From: Gammaproteobacteria bacterium
GTDB lineage: Bacteria > Pseudomonadota > Gammaproteobacteria > Competibacterales > Competibacteraceae
Direction: 5' to 3'
NCBI GenBank assembly: GCA_020846135.1
Contig: JADLEK010000047.1
Span: 1 to 41,253 of the forward strand
Length of the DNA stretch: 41,253 nucleotides
The stretch's first letter is position 1. Every line of letters starts with the position of its first letter. The notes beneath the pieces are model-generated. The model was given only the letters and a program-made list of their open reading frames with translations. It made no database searches and was not told the origin of the DNA. The translations under genes were made by a program, and so were the position numbers. Of the stretch, positions 34,232 to 41,253 are shown piece after piece.

Positions 34232-36655
34232 TCAGCGGTAGTAGTACTGCGACGGTGGCGGCGGTTCGACAAATCCGGCTTCCTCATCATCCGGCGACGA
34301 CGACGGGCGCTGGGAGACGGCTCCCACCTTGCGGCTGGACCAGCGGTCGCGGCGTTCAACCCGCGAACTGCGGTTGCACTCATTGCCCGGACCACAATTC
34401 CCGGTGAACTGGTTAACCGCCCGGTTGGCGCTGGCCAGCCCGCGCTGAATTTCCTTGCCGGTGTTGCTGGCCCAGTTGCCAACCGCCTCCGCTTCGCGCC
34501 GGAGATCCGCAGCGGCGCGGTTGGCGTCTTCGCGAAATTGCGCGACTGGATCGGTGGTGCGGACCGGTGGCCGTGCATTCCGGTTTGGTGTCGATTGCAC
34601 CGGGGTAGGAGTAACTGCCGGCGGCGGCAGACGTGCAGGTGCGGGTTCAGATCGGCTCACTAGGCGAATCGGCGGCGGTTGCGGACGGCTTTCCAGTTTG
34701 ATTGGCGGCAAAGCCGGTGGCGGCGAAGAGGACTGCGCTCCGGAGTGCGCTGACCGTTCAGAGCCAACATTCGGGCGATCGGGCAGCGTGGCTGGACGGG
34801 CGACAGTCTGAGCCGGCGTCCGGGAAACGCGGGTGACTCGAACCGGGGTTTTACCCGGGCGGGTCGCAGGCGCAGCCTTGACCACGGGCAAGGACTTGCG
34901 AGCAATTTCCGTGACAGGATCGGGCGATTTTGCCGCTGGTTTTGCCACCAGAGGCGCGGGCCGCTTCCCGGCCTTAGCCGCTTTCTCAACCGGTTCAATC
35001 ACGGGTTTCCCGGCCTTGGTTGTTTTCTCAACCGGTTCGACGGAAGACGGCGGAGTCTTGACGGTTTTTTGAGCTGACTTCGCGCGCGCCGGTTTGGGCG
35101 GCGGTTTGTGCATAACCGGTTCCGCAACCGACGGAGCAGCGATCTCGGCAGGCGCAACGGATTCCGGGGCAACGGGCGCGGGCGCATCAGCAATCGCCGG
35201 TTCAGTGGCCCGGATAGCCGCAGGAGCAGGAGCTGGAGCTGGAGGCGGAGCCGCTACTATTGCGGGTTCCGGCTCCGGTTCCGGGGTGATCGCCGCGCTG
35301 GCGGTTGATGGTTCCGCCTGGGGTGGTTCCCATGCAGCAGGAGGCTCAGGCAGCGGCGTCTGAACCATGGCTGCCGGCGATTCAGCGGGCGGCGGTGGGG
35401 AGGCGGTAGAAGCATCCGGCAGGGCAGGCGCAATCGCCGTAACCACGGCCACCGGCGGCGCATTTGGCTGGTCGAAAAGTGCGCCAGGCTGGACGATGGC
35501 CCAGGCTACCGCGCCCGCCAGGGCCAGCAGACTGGCCAGTCCGGCGCTGCGGCGCAACCGGGGTGAAGGGTGGGTCGCTGCGCCAGTCCGACGTGGTAGG
35601 CGAGCCGGCGGTGGTGTCCAATCCAGGGCGATGTCCGCAACCACCGGTTCCGGGGGGATCACGGGCAACAGGGACTGTTCGGCGTGTACTGCGGCCAAAG
35701 CCGCCCGGATCGCGGCGCTGTTCTGAACCCGGTCCGCCGGATCGCGCGCCAACAGCCGGACAATCAGATCGGTCAGCGCCGCTGCGCTACCCCCGCCGGG
35801 GAGGGTCGAAACCGGCACCGTCCAGAACTCGATCGCGCGGCGCAGCAGAACCTGCTCCTCGTCGCTCAGGCCGCCCCATTGCTCGCAATGCTGGCTGGCG
35901 CCTTCCTGACCGTACAGCGCCAGCGTCTGACCAAGTCGGCGCTGGGCGGCGGTGGCCGGCTGTCCGGTGAGCAGGGTAAACAGCAGCAAGCCCAGCGCGT
36001 AGTAGTCGGCGCGGTAATCCACCGCATATTCACAGCCGCCGTCCGCTGCCCGGCGCACCGGCAACGCCTGTTCTGGGGCCATGGTGGCGGGGGTGCCGAT
36101 GAATGAGCGGGTGCTGTCGCCGGTTTCGCGTTTAAGTGCGCCGAAATCGGCCAGCTTGAGCAAAGCGCCGTCGTCGCCAACCAGCAGGTTGCTGAATTTC
36201 AGATCGCGATAGACGAAGCCGGCGCGATGCACCACCTCCAGCCCGTCCAGCATCTGCTCGGCCCAGTCGAGAATTTGCGCCAGATCGGGTGGTGGCGCGC
36301 GATCCCGGCGGCGCTGGGCCAGCCATTGACCAAGATTAGCCTGCAAGCGTTCCAGAACCAGCACGGGCTGATCGTCCACCAGACCGGCATCGATCAGGGC
36401 GACGATGTGGCGGGATTGATCGGCGTCCAGGCCGTTCAAAAACACGATCTCCCGCTCCAAATGCGCCCGCCAGTGACTGCGCAGACTGGGATCGGCTTCA
36501 GCCATGGCCTCGGCGTTGATAAACTTGAGGGCTACCGCACGGCCAGCGTCATCGGTGGCCGCCCAAACCTGGCCGTAGTTGCCCGCTCCGGTCGACAGCA
36601 CGGTCTCCAGCCGGTAGCCCCGGTCGTTAATCGTGATCCGCTCGCCGCTTTGCAT
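34232..36655 (-). CDS. Transmembrane Ser/Thr protein kinase with long Pro/Ala-rich outer part
   Basis: 807 residues. Hanks-type kinase domain: glycine loop STGAGNYGQVW (21-31), Lys44 (VALKF), catalytic loop VYRDLKFSN (148-156, with Tyr for the usual His of HRD), DFG (170-172), and GTPATMAPEQ (187-196). One membrane segment follows (LASLLALAGAVAWAIV, about 373-388). The outer part (390-807) is low-complexity Pro/Ala/Lys, including an imperfect EPVEK...KAGK repeat, and ends in a charged helix, two Cys (NCGPGNEC) and YYYR. The ATG at 36655 has GGAGGA five bases before it. Targets are unknown. Confidence 0.9.
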   Translation of the reverse strand: MQSGERITINDRGYRLETVLSTGAGNYGQVWAATDDAGRAVALKFINAEAMAEADPSLRSHWRAHLEREIVFLNGLDADQSRHIVALIDAGLVDDQPVLVLERLQANLGQWLAQRRRDRAPPPDLAQILDWAEQMLDGLEVVHRAGFVYRDLKFSNLLVGDDGALLKLADFGALKRETGDSTRSFIGTPATMAPEQALPVRRAADGGCEYAVDYRADYYALGLLLFTLLTGQPATAAQRRLGQTLALYGQEGASQHCEQWGGLSDEEQVLLRRAIEFWTVPVSTLPGGGSAAALTDLIVRLLARDPADRVQNSAAIRAALAAVHAEQSLLPVIPPEPVVADIALDWTPPPARLPRRTGAATHPSPRLRRSAGLASLLALAGAVAWAIVQPGALFDQPNAPPVAVVTAIAPALPDASTASPPPPAESPAAMVQTPLPEPPAAWEPPQAEPSTASAAITPEPEPEPAIVAAPPPAPAPAPAAIRATEPAIADAPAPVAPESVAPAEIAAPSVAEPVMHKPPPKPARAKSAQKTVKTPPSSVEPVEKTTKAGKPVIEPVEKAAKAGKRPAPLVAKPAAKSPDPVTEIARKSLPVVKAAPATRPGKTPVRVTRVSRTPAQTVARPATLPDRPNVGSERSAHSGAQSSSPPPALPPIKLESRPQPPPIRLVSRSEPAPARLPPPAVTPTPVQSTPNRNARPPVRTTDPVAQFREDANRAAADLRREAEAVGNWASNTGKEIQRGLASANRAVNQFTGNCGPGNECNRSSRVERRDRWSSRKVGAVSQRPSSSPDDEEAGFVEPPPPSQYYYR

Positions 36656-36803
36656 GAAAGTCCTCCGCGCTGGCCTGTTCCGACAGAACTGATTCAATTC
36701 AGTAAACTAGCCGGCCATCGCTGGGTCAAGTAATTTGACCTGATCTTGCCGAAGTTCCGCAGAGAACCGGCTCTCTTGAATTTTCGATCGCAGTAGCTGA
36801 CTC

Positions 36804-37034
36804 ATGCGTGAATACCGCTTCATTATCCGGTTACCCGCCAACCAGGCGCTGGCCTACTATCAGGGTGCTATCGACACCGTCCAGGCGGTGGACGTAGAAG
36901 AGCTGTGGATCTGCTTCCCGGCCCGCCTGCTCCGATCGCATATCACCCACCTCGGGATCGAGGGTTTATTCGCGTTGCGGGTGGATGATCAGAACCGTGC
37001 GATTGATCTGCGACGTTTGGGCAATGCGCAGTAA
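36804..37034 (+). CDS. DUF2835 family protein
   Basis: 76 residues, full length for the family. It reads MREYRFIIRLPANQALAYYQ, then CFPARLLRSHITHLGIEG and FALRVDDQNRAIDLRRL, the hallmarks of DUF2835: a YYxG start, FPA...LRPxxTHxGIxG and a closing strand. Small cytoplasmic protein of Gammaproteobacteria with no known role. Divergent from the kinase gene, 148 bases apart. No strong ribosome binding site is seen before the ATG. Confidence 0.85.
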   Translation: MREYRFIIRLPANQALAYYQGAIDTVQAVDVEELWICFPARLLRSHITHLGIEGLFALRVDDQNRAIDLRRLGNAQ

Positions 37035-37080
37035 GGACCGGTCGGGCGAGTGCGCTCTGCTGATCCGGCCCACCCGGTCC
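37035..37080. repeat. Degenerate REP-type palindrome after DUF2835
   Basis: GGACCGG (37035-37041) and CCGGTCC (37074-37080) flank GTGCGCTCTGCTGATCCGGC. This core differs at only a few positions from the copy at 6381-6401 (ATGCGCTGTGCTTATCCGGC). Confidence 0.55.
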
Positions 37081-37113
37081 GACCTCAATTGAGGCAGTTC
37101 GGAGTACCAGGGC

Positions 37114-37142
37114 TTTACCCCGACCGATTCAGGCGGTATCCT
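37114..37142 (+). promoter_or_regulatory. Possible promoter of the tRNA-Ser/tRNA-Arg pair
   Basis: TTTACC (37114-37119) and TATCCT (37137-37142), 17 bases apart, lie 35 bases before tRNA-Ser. A 12-base palindrome CCTCAATTGAGG (37083-37094) precedes it. Weak boxes; a suggestion only. Confidence 0.3.
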
Positions 37143-37177
37143 TAGCAGCTTGCAATGCTCTTGTTTCGGGCATTTCC

Positions 37178-37270
37178 GGAGAGATGGCCGAGCGGCTGAA
37201 GGCGCTCCCCTGCTAAGGGAGTATGGGGCTTAAAACTCCATCGAGGGTTCGAATCCCTCTCTCTCCGCCA
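37178..37270 (+). tRNA. tRNA-Ser (anticodon GCU)
   Basis: A 93-base class II tRNA. GGAGAGA at the start pairs with TCTCTCC before GCCA, the anticodon loop CTGCTAA holds GCT, and the long variable arm (TATGGGGCTTAAAACTCCAT) is typical of tRNA-Ser. CCA is encoded. 33 bases before tRNA-Arg. Confidence 0.97.
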
Positions 37271-37303
37271 ATGTGATCTGTGAAGTACGCGGTTTCCTTA
37301 AAT

Positions 37304-37380
37304 GCGCCCGTAGCTCAGTTGGATAGAGTACTTGGCTACGAACCAAGGGGTCGGGAGTTCGAATCTCTCCGGGCGCGCCA
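37304..37380 (+). tRNA. tRNA-Arg (anticodon ACG)
   Basis: A 77-base cloverleaf with acceptor GCGCCCG/CGGGCGC, anticodon loop CTACGAA (ACG, adenosine to be edited to inosine) and encoded CCA. It is followed by a terminator, and a collapsed BREX locus starts 46 bases on. Confidence 0.97.
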
Positions 37381-37388
37381 GATAAAAC

Positions 37389-37419
37389 AAAGGCTTGGGA
37401 AAATATTCCCAAGCCTTTT
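37389..37419 (+). terminator. Rho-independent terminator after tRNA-Arg
   Basis: A perfect 13-bp stem AAAGGCTTGGGAA/TTCCCAAGCCTTT (37389-37401 with 37406-37418) with a 4-base loop and flanking A and T runs, so it could work in both directions. It also follows the leftward pglX fragment. Confidence 0.9.
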
Positions 37420-37425
37420 GTCGTT

Positions 37426-37746
37426 TCAGGACTGATTGGTGACAGGCACGGCCAAATCAGCGAACACTACCGGTTCGGTCACGTCCAACACCTGCTGTTC
37501 CCACCACTGCTGGTAGCTGGATAGAAAGAACCCGGTGCGCGAGGTAATCGCTCCCAGCATCCCACCCAGCTGTAACCACTCCAGACCGCGCTCAACAAAC
37601 GCCGCCAGCAGATCATTCAGATCATTCTTGGAGTCGGGATAAGCGCGGGCCAGATAGGTCTTAGCCTCCTTGGCCGATTCCCCGAACGGCGGATTCATCA
37701 CCACCACCTCAAAGCGCTGTCGGAAGACATCCTGTTGGCAACCAGA
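37426..37746 (-). pseudogene. pglX: Fragment of BREX adenine methyltransferase PglX
   Basis: About 107 codons from the middle of PglX, which methylates host DNA in BREX defence. QRFEVVVMNPPFGE holds the NPPF catalytic motif of N6-adenine methyltransferases. KTYLARAYPDSKNDL, AAFVERGLEWLQLGG and GAITSRTGFFLSSYQQWW follow, all typical of PglX. Intact proteins are about ten times longer; no start, SAM-binding N-terminal part or target-recognition part remains. The frame stops at 37426 beside the tRNA terminator. The preceding bases fade into the brxC fragment in another frame. Confidence 0.75.
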
Positions 37747-37749
37747 TCG

Positions 37750-38163
37750 TAAATCTGATCCAGCCGCGCCAAGGCTCCAACCGGCTGGTATTGAAGATCA
37801 CCGCCTCGGTAGGGATTTGTTCGTTGATAGCTCGTAGCAGAACCTGAATTTTGGGGTCAGGGCGCGCTGGATGACGCGCTGGATGAGCAGATCGGTGGCA
37901 TGTTGGCCGAGAATGAGGCGATTGAGCAACACCAGGTATTTGGCAAAGCTCGATTTGCCGGACCCGAAAAATCCCGAAACCCAGATCCCGATCCTCTCAT
38001 GCGGCTTATTCAGGGTTTCCTGGTAACGCTCCAAAATTTCCTGCAAGCGTTTTTTAATGGTGGGCGTGACCACATACTCACGCAACTCTTGTTCGAGGAT
38101 GTACTCATCGGTCTGATCAACCTTGATGACTTCCTCGATATTCCGGTTGATGTCGGCGGTCAT
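37750..38163 (-). pseudogene. brxC: Fragment of BREX ATPase BrxC
   Basis: The start of BrxC is recognisable from MTADINRNIEEVIKVDQTDE through REYVVTPTIKKRLQEIL to IGIWVSGFFGSGKSSFAKYL, with the P-loop GSGKSS. The next part (LILGQHATDLLIQRVIQ) shows small losses. The frame then shifts near 37857: the next frame reads DPKIQVLLRAINEQIPTEAV, another BrxC stretch, before the homology ends. BrxC is a large AAA-type protein of over 1000 residues, so less than an eighth remains. The fragment follows brxA/brxB pieces in the normal BREX order. Confidence 0.78.
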
Positions 38164-38164
38164 A

Positions 38165-38340
38165 TCCTCGGCGTCCAAGCGCAGCGGTCAAGCATTCGGC
38201 CAATGATAATGAGGGTGATGCGCTTGCCGGCCTGTTCAAGGCGGGTACGCAGCAGGGCCAGTTCCTGGCGAAGAGGAAATTCCTGATCAGGCGGGCACTG
38301 GAACAGGACGTAGGGCCTATCGTGATAGGCGCTGAGTTGC
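38165..38340 (-). pseudogene. brxB: Fragment of BREX protein BrxB (DUF1788), frameshifted
   Basis: HDRPYVLFQCPPDQEFPL, RQELALLRTRLEQAGKRIT and, after a frame change near 38210, LSLAECLTAAL resemble the start of DUF1788/BrxB proteins (PP.EEF..R.EL..L..RLE..GKRV..ISLAE). It is joined in frame to the brxA piece upstream. The family call rests on the motif pattern and on the gene order. Confidence 0.55.
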
Positions 38341-38477
38341 CGGGCGCCGGTTGGGTTATCCGCCAGCGCTGCCTGGATATTGACTGCAACTGGCTGATCG
38401 TCCCGCCAACGCTGGAAGACAAGGCGCGTCTCCGGGATCAAGGTTCCCTTGCGCAGCAACCGGCTGGAGAACTTCAT
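38341..38477 (-). pseudogene. brxA: Fragment of BREX protein BrxA (DUF1819), N-terminal part
   Basis: The ATG at 38477 opens MKFSSRLLRKGTLIPETRLV, FQRWRDDQPVAVNIQ and NPTGA, resembling the first 45 residues of DUF1819/BrxA proteins (SxxLLxxGALIxETxxVFxxW). The rest of the roughly 200-residue protein is missing and the frame runs into the brxB piece. This is the upstream end of the relic; 38478-38689 beyond it shows no gene that I can support. Confidence 0.58.
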
Positions 38478-38689
38478 GGTAACCGATCAGCAAACCCGTG
38501 GAGCGGCGATTCCAGCGAGCGGCTGATTTTCAGCAATCCCTAGAGGCTGTTTATCCCCGCCTGTAACCAGCCGCCCGCGTCTCCCCCGGCCAATAGTTAT
38601 TGATTCACCCATCCGGCTTTTTTCACGCCAACCGTCACCAGCTTCAACCGGCAGACCGACAGAATCAGGACAGAATCTAATCCCGACGC

Positions 38690-40024
38690 TCAAGCTGGAA
38701 CATGCAGCAACCAGCCATACAGGTGGAGCAGGACGACCGCTGCACCTAGGCATTTCAACACATAGCCGGCATTCCAGCGCAGGAACGCATAGCCATCGAT
38801 CCCATAGCGGCCCTGCATCATCAGGTGGAGTCCAGACAGTGGATTGGCCGGCACTCCAATGGCCCAGGCCATCAGCAGAGTGATCGCCAGCAGGTTGGGA
38901 TCCGGCTGCAGGGGCGCCAACCAGACGCCGCAGACTGCGATACTGATGACGGGATGGACACCCAGCGCCGCGATCCCCACCATGAGTGTCAAGAGCAAGC
39001 CGGCTTGCGATGGCCCGAACCGGTCGAAGGGCAACCAGCCGTTAAATTGTCCGGTCAGGCTGATCAGACCCGCTGCTAGCACTCCCGCCGCCAGAAACAG
39101 AGTGAGTTCATTGACTACCCCGGCCAAGCCAATTTCGACATGCGTTCTGAGCAACAGCCAGGCCCCGCGCCGTTCCCGGGCTACCAGAATCACCGTACTT
39201 AGCACTGGTGCGCTCAGGGCGATGATCGCCAGAATCGACCAGCGCGGAATCAGCCCATGCACGATCAGCACAATGGCCACCAGCAGCCCCGGAATCCATA
39301 AGGCACCGAAATTCATGGGATAACCGATGAATAGCGCGCCTAGCTTGGGATTTTCCGGATCAATCTCGCGGGCGGTCAGCCACAGCGACAGCACGGCCAT
39401 CGGCAGTCCAGCCACGACTACGACGCCCAACTGCGCGCCTGGCGCGTAAATCAGGGCGGCGGCCATGGCCGAGAAGAACGGTGACCAGAATGCGGCAGCG
39501 GCAAAACCCCGGCTGAGCGCCAACGCCCGGCGTTTGCCCAGCCGGCCGCGCGTCGCCATCCGGTCGCCGAGAATGACCACGGTCGACAGATTGATCACCG
39601 CTCCGAATAGATGGACGCCAATCAGGGTCCGCCAAAGCGCCTTCTGCCCACGAGGCAGTGGCGCATTGTCAGAAGCGGCTTCAGGGCGTGTGACCAGCCG
39701 CAGGAACGACACTGCAGCCAGCAGACTGACCAGGCCTTGATTGCCCGCCAGGATTTGCGTCAGGTTGATCATCTCACCCCGCAACGCGCCCCAGGCAATG
39801 CCGGCAATGCCGAGGCCGATCAGCCAGACGCTCTGGAGCCGTTGCCGCCGGCCCAATCGGTCGCTCAACAGCAGCGCAGCGATCCAACCGAGCGCTCCCG
39901 CCGGAAGCAACGGAACGCCCGGCGCTACCGAAGCAGCGATCATCAGGGTCAGCAGGACACCGGCCAGCGCCGTGCGGCGGGAGGGGGATCGAAGGAATGC
40001 GAACCGGGGATGAAAGACGTTCAT
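38690..40024 (-). CDS. Multi-pass inner-membrane protein, possible transporter
   Basis: 444 residues with about 10-12 hydrophobic segments (ALAGVLLTLMIAASVAPGVP, VINLSTVVILGDRM, LGVVVVAGLPMAVLSLWL, AGVLAAGLISLTG). Both halves carry a Gly/Pro-marked segment (FWSPFFSAMAAALIY; IAALGVHPVISIAVCGVWLA), like the paired hairpins of the ion-transporter superfamily, but I do not recognise a specific family. The ATG at 40024 is preferred over a TTG at 40042. It follows the EamA gene by 26 bases on the same strand and may be cotranscribed. Confidence 0.7.
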   Translation of the reverse strand: MNVFHPRFAFLRSPSRRTALAGVLLTLMIAASVAPGVPLLPAGALGWIAALLLSDRLGRRQRLQSVWLIGLGIAGIAWGALRGEMINLTQILAGNQGLVSLLAAVSFLRLVTRPEAASDNAPLPRGQKALWRTLIGVHLFGAVINLSTVVILGDRMATRGRLGKRRALALSRGFAAAAFWSPFFSAMAAALIYAPGAQLGVVVVAGLPMAVLSLWLTAREIDPENPKLGALFIGYPMNFGALWIPGLLVAIVLIVHGLIPRWSILAIIALSAPVLSTVILVARERRGAWLLLRTHVEIGLAGVVNELTLFLAAGVLAAGLISLTGQFNGWLPFDRFGPSQAGLLLTLMVGIAALGVHPVISIAVCGVWLAPLQPDPNLLAITLLMAWAIGVPANPLSGLHLMMQGRYGIDGYAFLRWNAGYVLKCLGAAVVLLHLYGWLLHVPA

Positions 40025-40050
40025 AGCCAGGATTCGAGGCAACGACCGGT

Positions 40051-40962
40051 TCAGCTTGAGCGGCGACCGTGGACCGTCGCCAGATAAATGCCGGTCGCGA
40101 TCAGGGCGATGCCGATACCATGAAAATCATGCAGCCGCTCGCCGAGAAAAAGCATCGACAGCACTGCGCCAAAGGCCGGCATCAGGTGCAAAAACTGGCC
40201 GGTGCGGTTAGCGCCCAGTTCAGCGACCGCCCGGTTCCAGAAGATGTAGGCCAGAATCGACGGAAACAGGGCCAGATAGCCAATGCTGGCCACGGTTGCG
40301 ACATTGACGACAAAGGTCTGACCCTGCGCCAGGTCCCAGCCATACAGCGGGGTCAGCAGCGCCACGCCGATCAGCATAGTCGCCGCCTGAAAGGCGAGCG
40401 GTTTGAGTTCCGCCGGTCGCCAGCGCAGGCATACCGAATACAGCGCCCAACTGAACACCGCCGCCAGAATCCATAAATCGCCGGGATTGAACTGCCGCGC
40501 CAGCAGCGCCTCAAGGTTGCCTCGGCTAACAATGAACAGGACCCCAGCCAGCGATACGCCAATCCCCGCCGCCTGCCAGCCGGTCACGGTCTGACGCAAC
40601 AACAGAAAGGACAGCGCCACAATCAGCACCGGAGTGACCGACAACATGATCACGGCGTTGGTGGCGGTCGTCGTTTGCAGTCCGATATAAACAAAAGTAT
40701 TGAAGTTGACGACGCCCAGCACGCTGAGCAACAACAAAATCGGCCAGCGCCGGCGCACCAGCGGCGCTTGTCCCCGCAGCGAAGTCGCTACGAACGGCAG
40801 CAGGATGACCAGCGCCACTGCCCAGCGCCAGAAGGACAGGGTGAAGGGGGTGAAGACGGTATGCACCGCCCGGCCCAGTACAAAGTTGCCGGACCAGAAC
40901 AGCGTGGTCAGCACCAGCAGGAGATAGGGCGAGGGATGCCAAGGGGGCAGAGATGGGATCAT
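40051..40962 (-). CDS. EamA-family (DMT superfamily) membrane transporter
   Basis: 303 residues, ten membrane segments in two EamA repeats. The first repeat starts LLLVLTTLFWSGNFVLGRAV and has FWRWAVALVILLP and TTTATNAVIMLSVTPVLIV; the second has WILAAVFSWALYSVCLRW and ends FLHLMPAFGAVLSMLFLGE...HGIGIALIATGIYLA. Such proteins export metabolites or amino acids; the substrate cannot be read from sequence. The ATG at 40962 lacks a strong ribosome binding site. Confidence 0.92.
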   Translation of the reverse strand: MIPSLPPWHPSPYLLLVLTTLFWSGNFVLGRAVHTVFTPFTLSFWRWAVALVILLPFVATSLRGQAPLVRRRWPILLLLSVLGVVNFNTFVYIGLQTTTATNAVIMLSVTPVLIVALSFLLLRQTVTGWQAAGIGVSLAGVLFIVSRGNLEALLARQFNPGDLWILAAVFSWALYSVCLRWRPAELKPLAFQAATMLIGVALLTPLYGWDLAQGQTFVVNVATVASIGYLALFPSILAYIFWNRAVAELGANRTGQFLHLMPAFGAVLSMLFLGERLHDFHGIGIALIATGIYLATVHGRRSS

Positions 40963-40996
40963 GGTCGATCAGCCGCCAATAGTGGCTTGCGAAAAA

Positions 40997-41028
40997 TTCG
41001 AAAGGACATTGGTTCGAAAGGACATTGG
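40997..41028. repeat. 16-bp exact tandem repeat upstream of the EamA gene
   Basis: TTCGAAAGGACATTGG occurs twice head to tail (40997-41012 and 41013-41028), 35 bases before the EamA start. It could be a short slippage product or a regulator site. The rest of 40963-41084 shows nothing else clear. Confidence 0.8.
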
Positions 41029-41084
41029 GTTGGAACACCAGACAGACGACAGATCTATCCACTTGGATGAGGTTTTATTCGGGG

Positions 41085-41123
41085 TAATAAAAAAACCAAC
41101 CTCCGCTGCCGGAGGTTGGTTTT
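41085..41123 (-). terminator. Rho-independent terminator of the right rRNA operon
   Basis: A perfect 14-bp stem (41092-41105 with 41110-41123, CCAACCTCCG core) with a 4-base loop, followed on the minus strand by TTTTTTTATT. It ends the rRNA operon entering from the right and differs in sequence from the left terminator. Confidence 0.93.
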
Positions 41124-41133
41124 GGCATTAAAA

Positions 41134-41249
41134 CCCTGGCGGTGACCTACTTTAGCATGAGTACTCTCACACGATCATTGGCGCGGTGCGGTTTCACGGT
41201 CGAGTTCGGGAAGGGGTCGAGTGGTTCCCGCACGCGAAGGCCGCCAGGG
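41134..41249 (-). rRNA. rrf: 5S ribosomal RNA, inverted copy
   Basis: Reverse complement of the gene at 5-120, identical base for base. The rest of this rRNA operon would lie to the right, outside the window, transcribed towards it. Confidence 0.95.
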
Positions 41250-41253
41250 GGAA

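Noticed and set aside
37230..37412. Minus-strand ORF reading EIRTPDPLVRSQVLYPTEL
   Set aside because: It is the reverse translation of tRNA-Arg and tRNA-Ser, a well-known spurious protein.
37304..38690. Attachment-site duplication of the tRNA-Arg 3' end near the BREX relic
   Set aside because: No second copy of the tRNA-Arg 3' end was found by eye in the following bases.
38487..38753. 88-residue minus-strand ORF
   Set aside because: No recognisable motif, overlaps the end of the membrane protein gene, and the composition looks non-coding.
1..41253. CRISPR array, insertion sequence or prophage
   Set aside because: No regularly spaced repeats, transposase or phage structural genes were seen; the only repeats are REP palindromes, short tandem units and the rRNA ends.

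Overview
The window looks like one contig of a GC-rich, free-living Gammaproteobacterium. Evidence for that class: CCA-encoded tRNAs, L28-L33 gene order, the yqgE(algH)-ruvX-pyrR-pyrB-pyrC' cluster, rppH-ptsP, a YciK orthologue, DUF2835 and a YfhM-type alpha-2-macroglobulin. The gene mix recalls Competibacter-like bacteria, but that is only an impression. Both ends carry the same 5S rRNA in inverted orientation (identical over 127 bp), so the window is the 41 kb segment lying between the 3' ends of two convergent rRNA operons, probably cut there because assembly broke at rrn repeats.

Layout. 1-1560: 5S rRNA, terminator, rpmB-rpmG, a decayed cfa/DUF2878 relic, tRNA-Lys. 1766-5798 (+): UspA, a DUF4124 protein, a squalene/phytoene-synthase-fold protein without its aspartate motifs, a YciK-like SDR, a DEDDy 3'-5' exonuclease and tag. 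5824-11414 (-): a broken histidine acid phosphatase, truA, a DedA-PAP2-LssY fusion, an unusual RtcB paralogue and its XRE regulator. 11705-18778 (-): a four-gene unit with a FecR/TPR/outer-membrane-barrel protein, an unrecognised 77-residue protein, a CHASE2 histidine kinase and a sigma-54-type response regulator. 19004-23725: an atypical SDR (-), then algH-ruvX-pyrR-pyrB-pyrC' (+), whose 3' end carries an exact 67-bp tandem duplication. 23825-30920 (-): an AAA/PD-(D/E)XK protein and a 1745-residue alpha-2-macroglobulin. 31039-34143 (+): rppH-ptsP. 34232-36655 (-): a transmembrane Ser/Thr kinase. 36804-37380 (+): DUF2835, tRNA-Ser(GCU), tRNA-Arg(ACG). 37426-38477 (-): a collapsed BREX phage-defence locus reduced to about 1 kb. 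38690-40962 (-): two membrane proteins, one an EamA transporter.

How parts work together. The pyr genes give transcarbamoylase plus a catalytically dead dihydroorotase of the kind needed for assembly of class A ATCase. RppH starts mRNA decay and PtsP feeds the nitrogen-related phosphotransfer system. The FecR/TPR/barrel operon reads as an envelope-to-transcription signalling unit whose small protein is unexplained. REP-type palindromes occur at four intergenic sites, with no REP-associated transposase in the window.

Main points for a second look: the FecR-barrel/CHASE2/sigma-54 unit and its orphan small protein; an RtcB that keeps the guanylylated His but lacks several metal-binding residues; the BREX fossil beside tRNA-Arg; and two adjacent likely non-canonical enzymes (synthase fold and SDR). 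All calls rest on reading the sequence by eye; no database search was possible.
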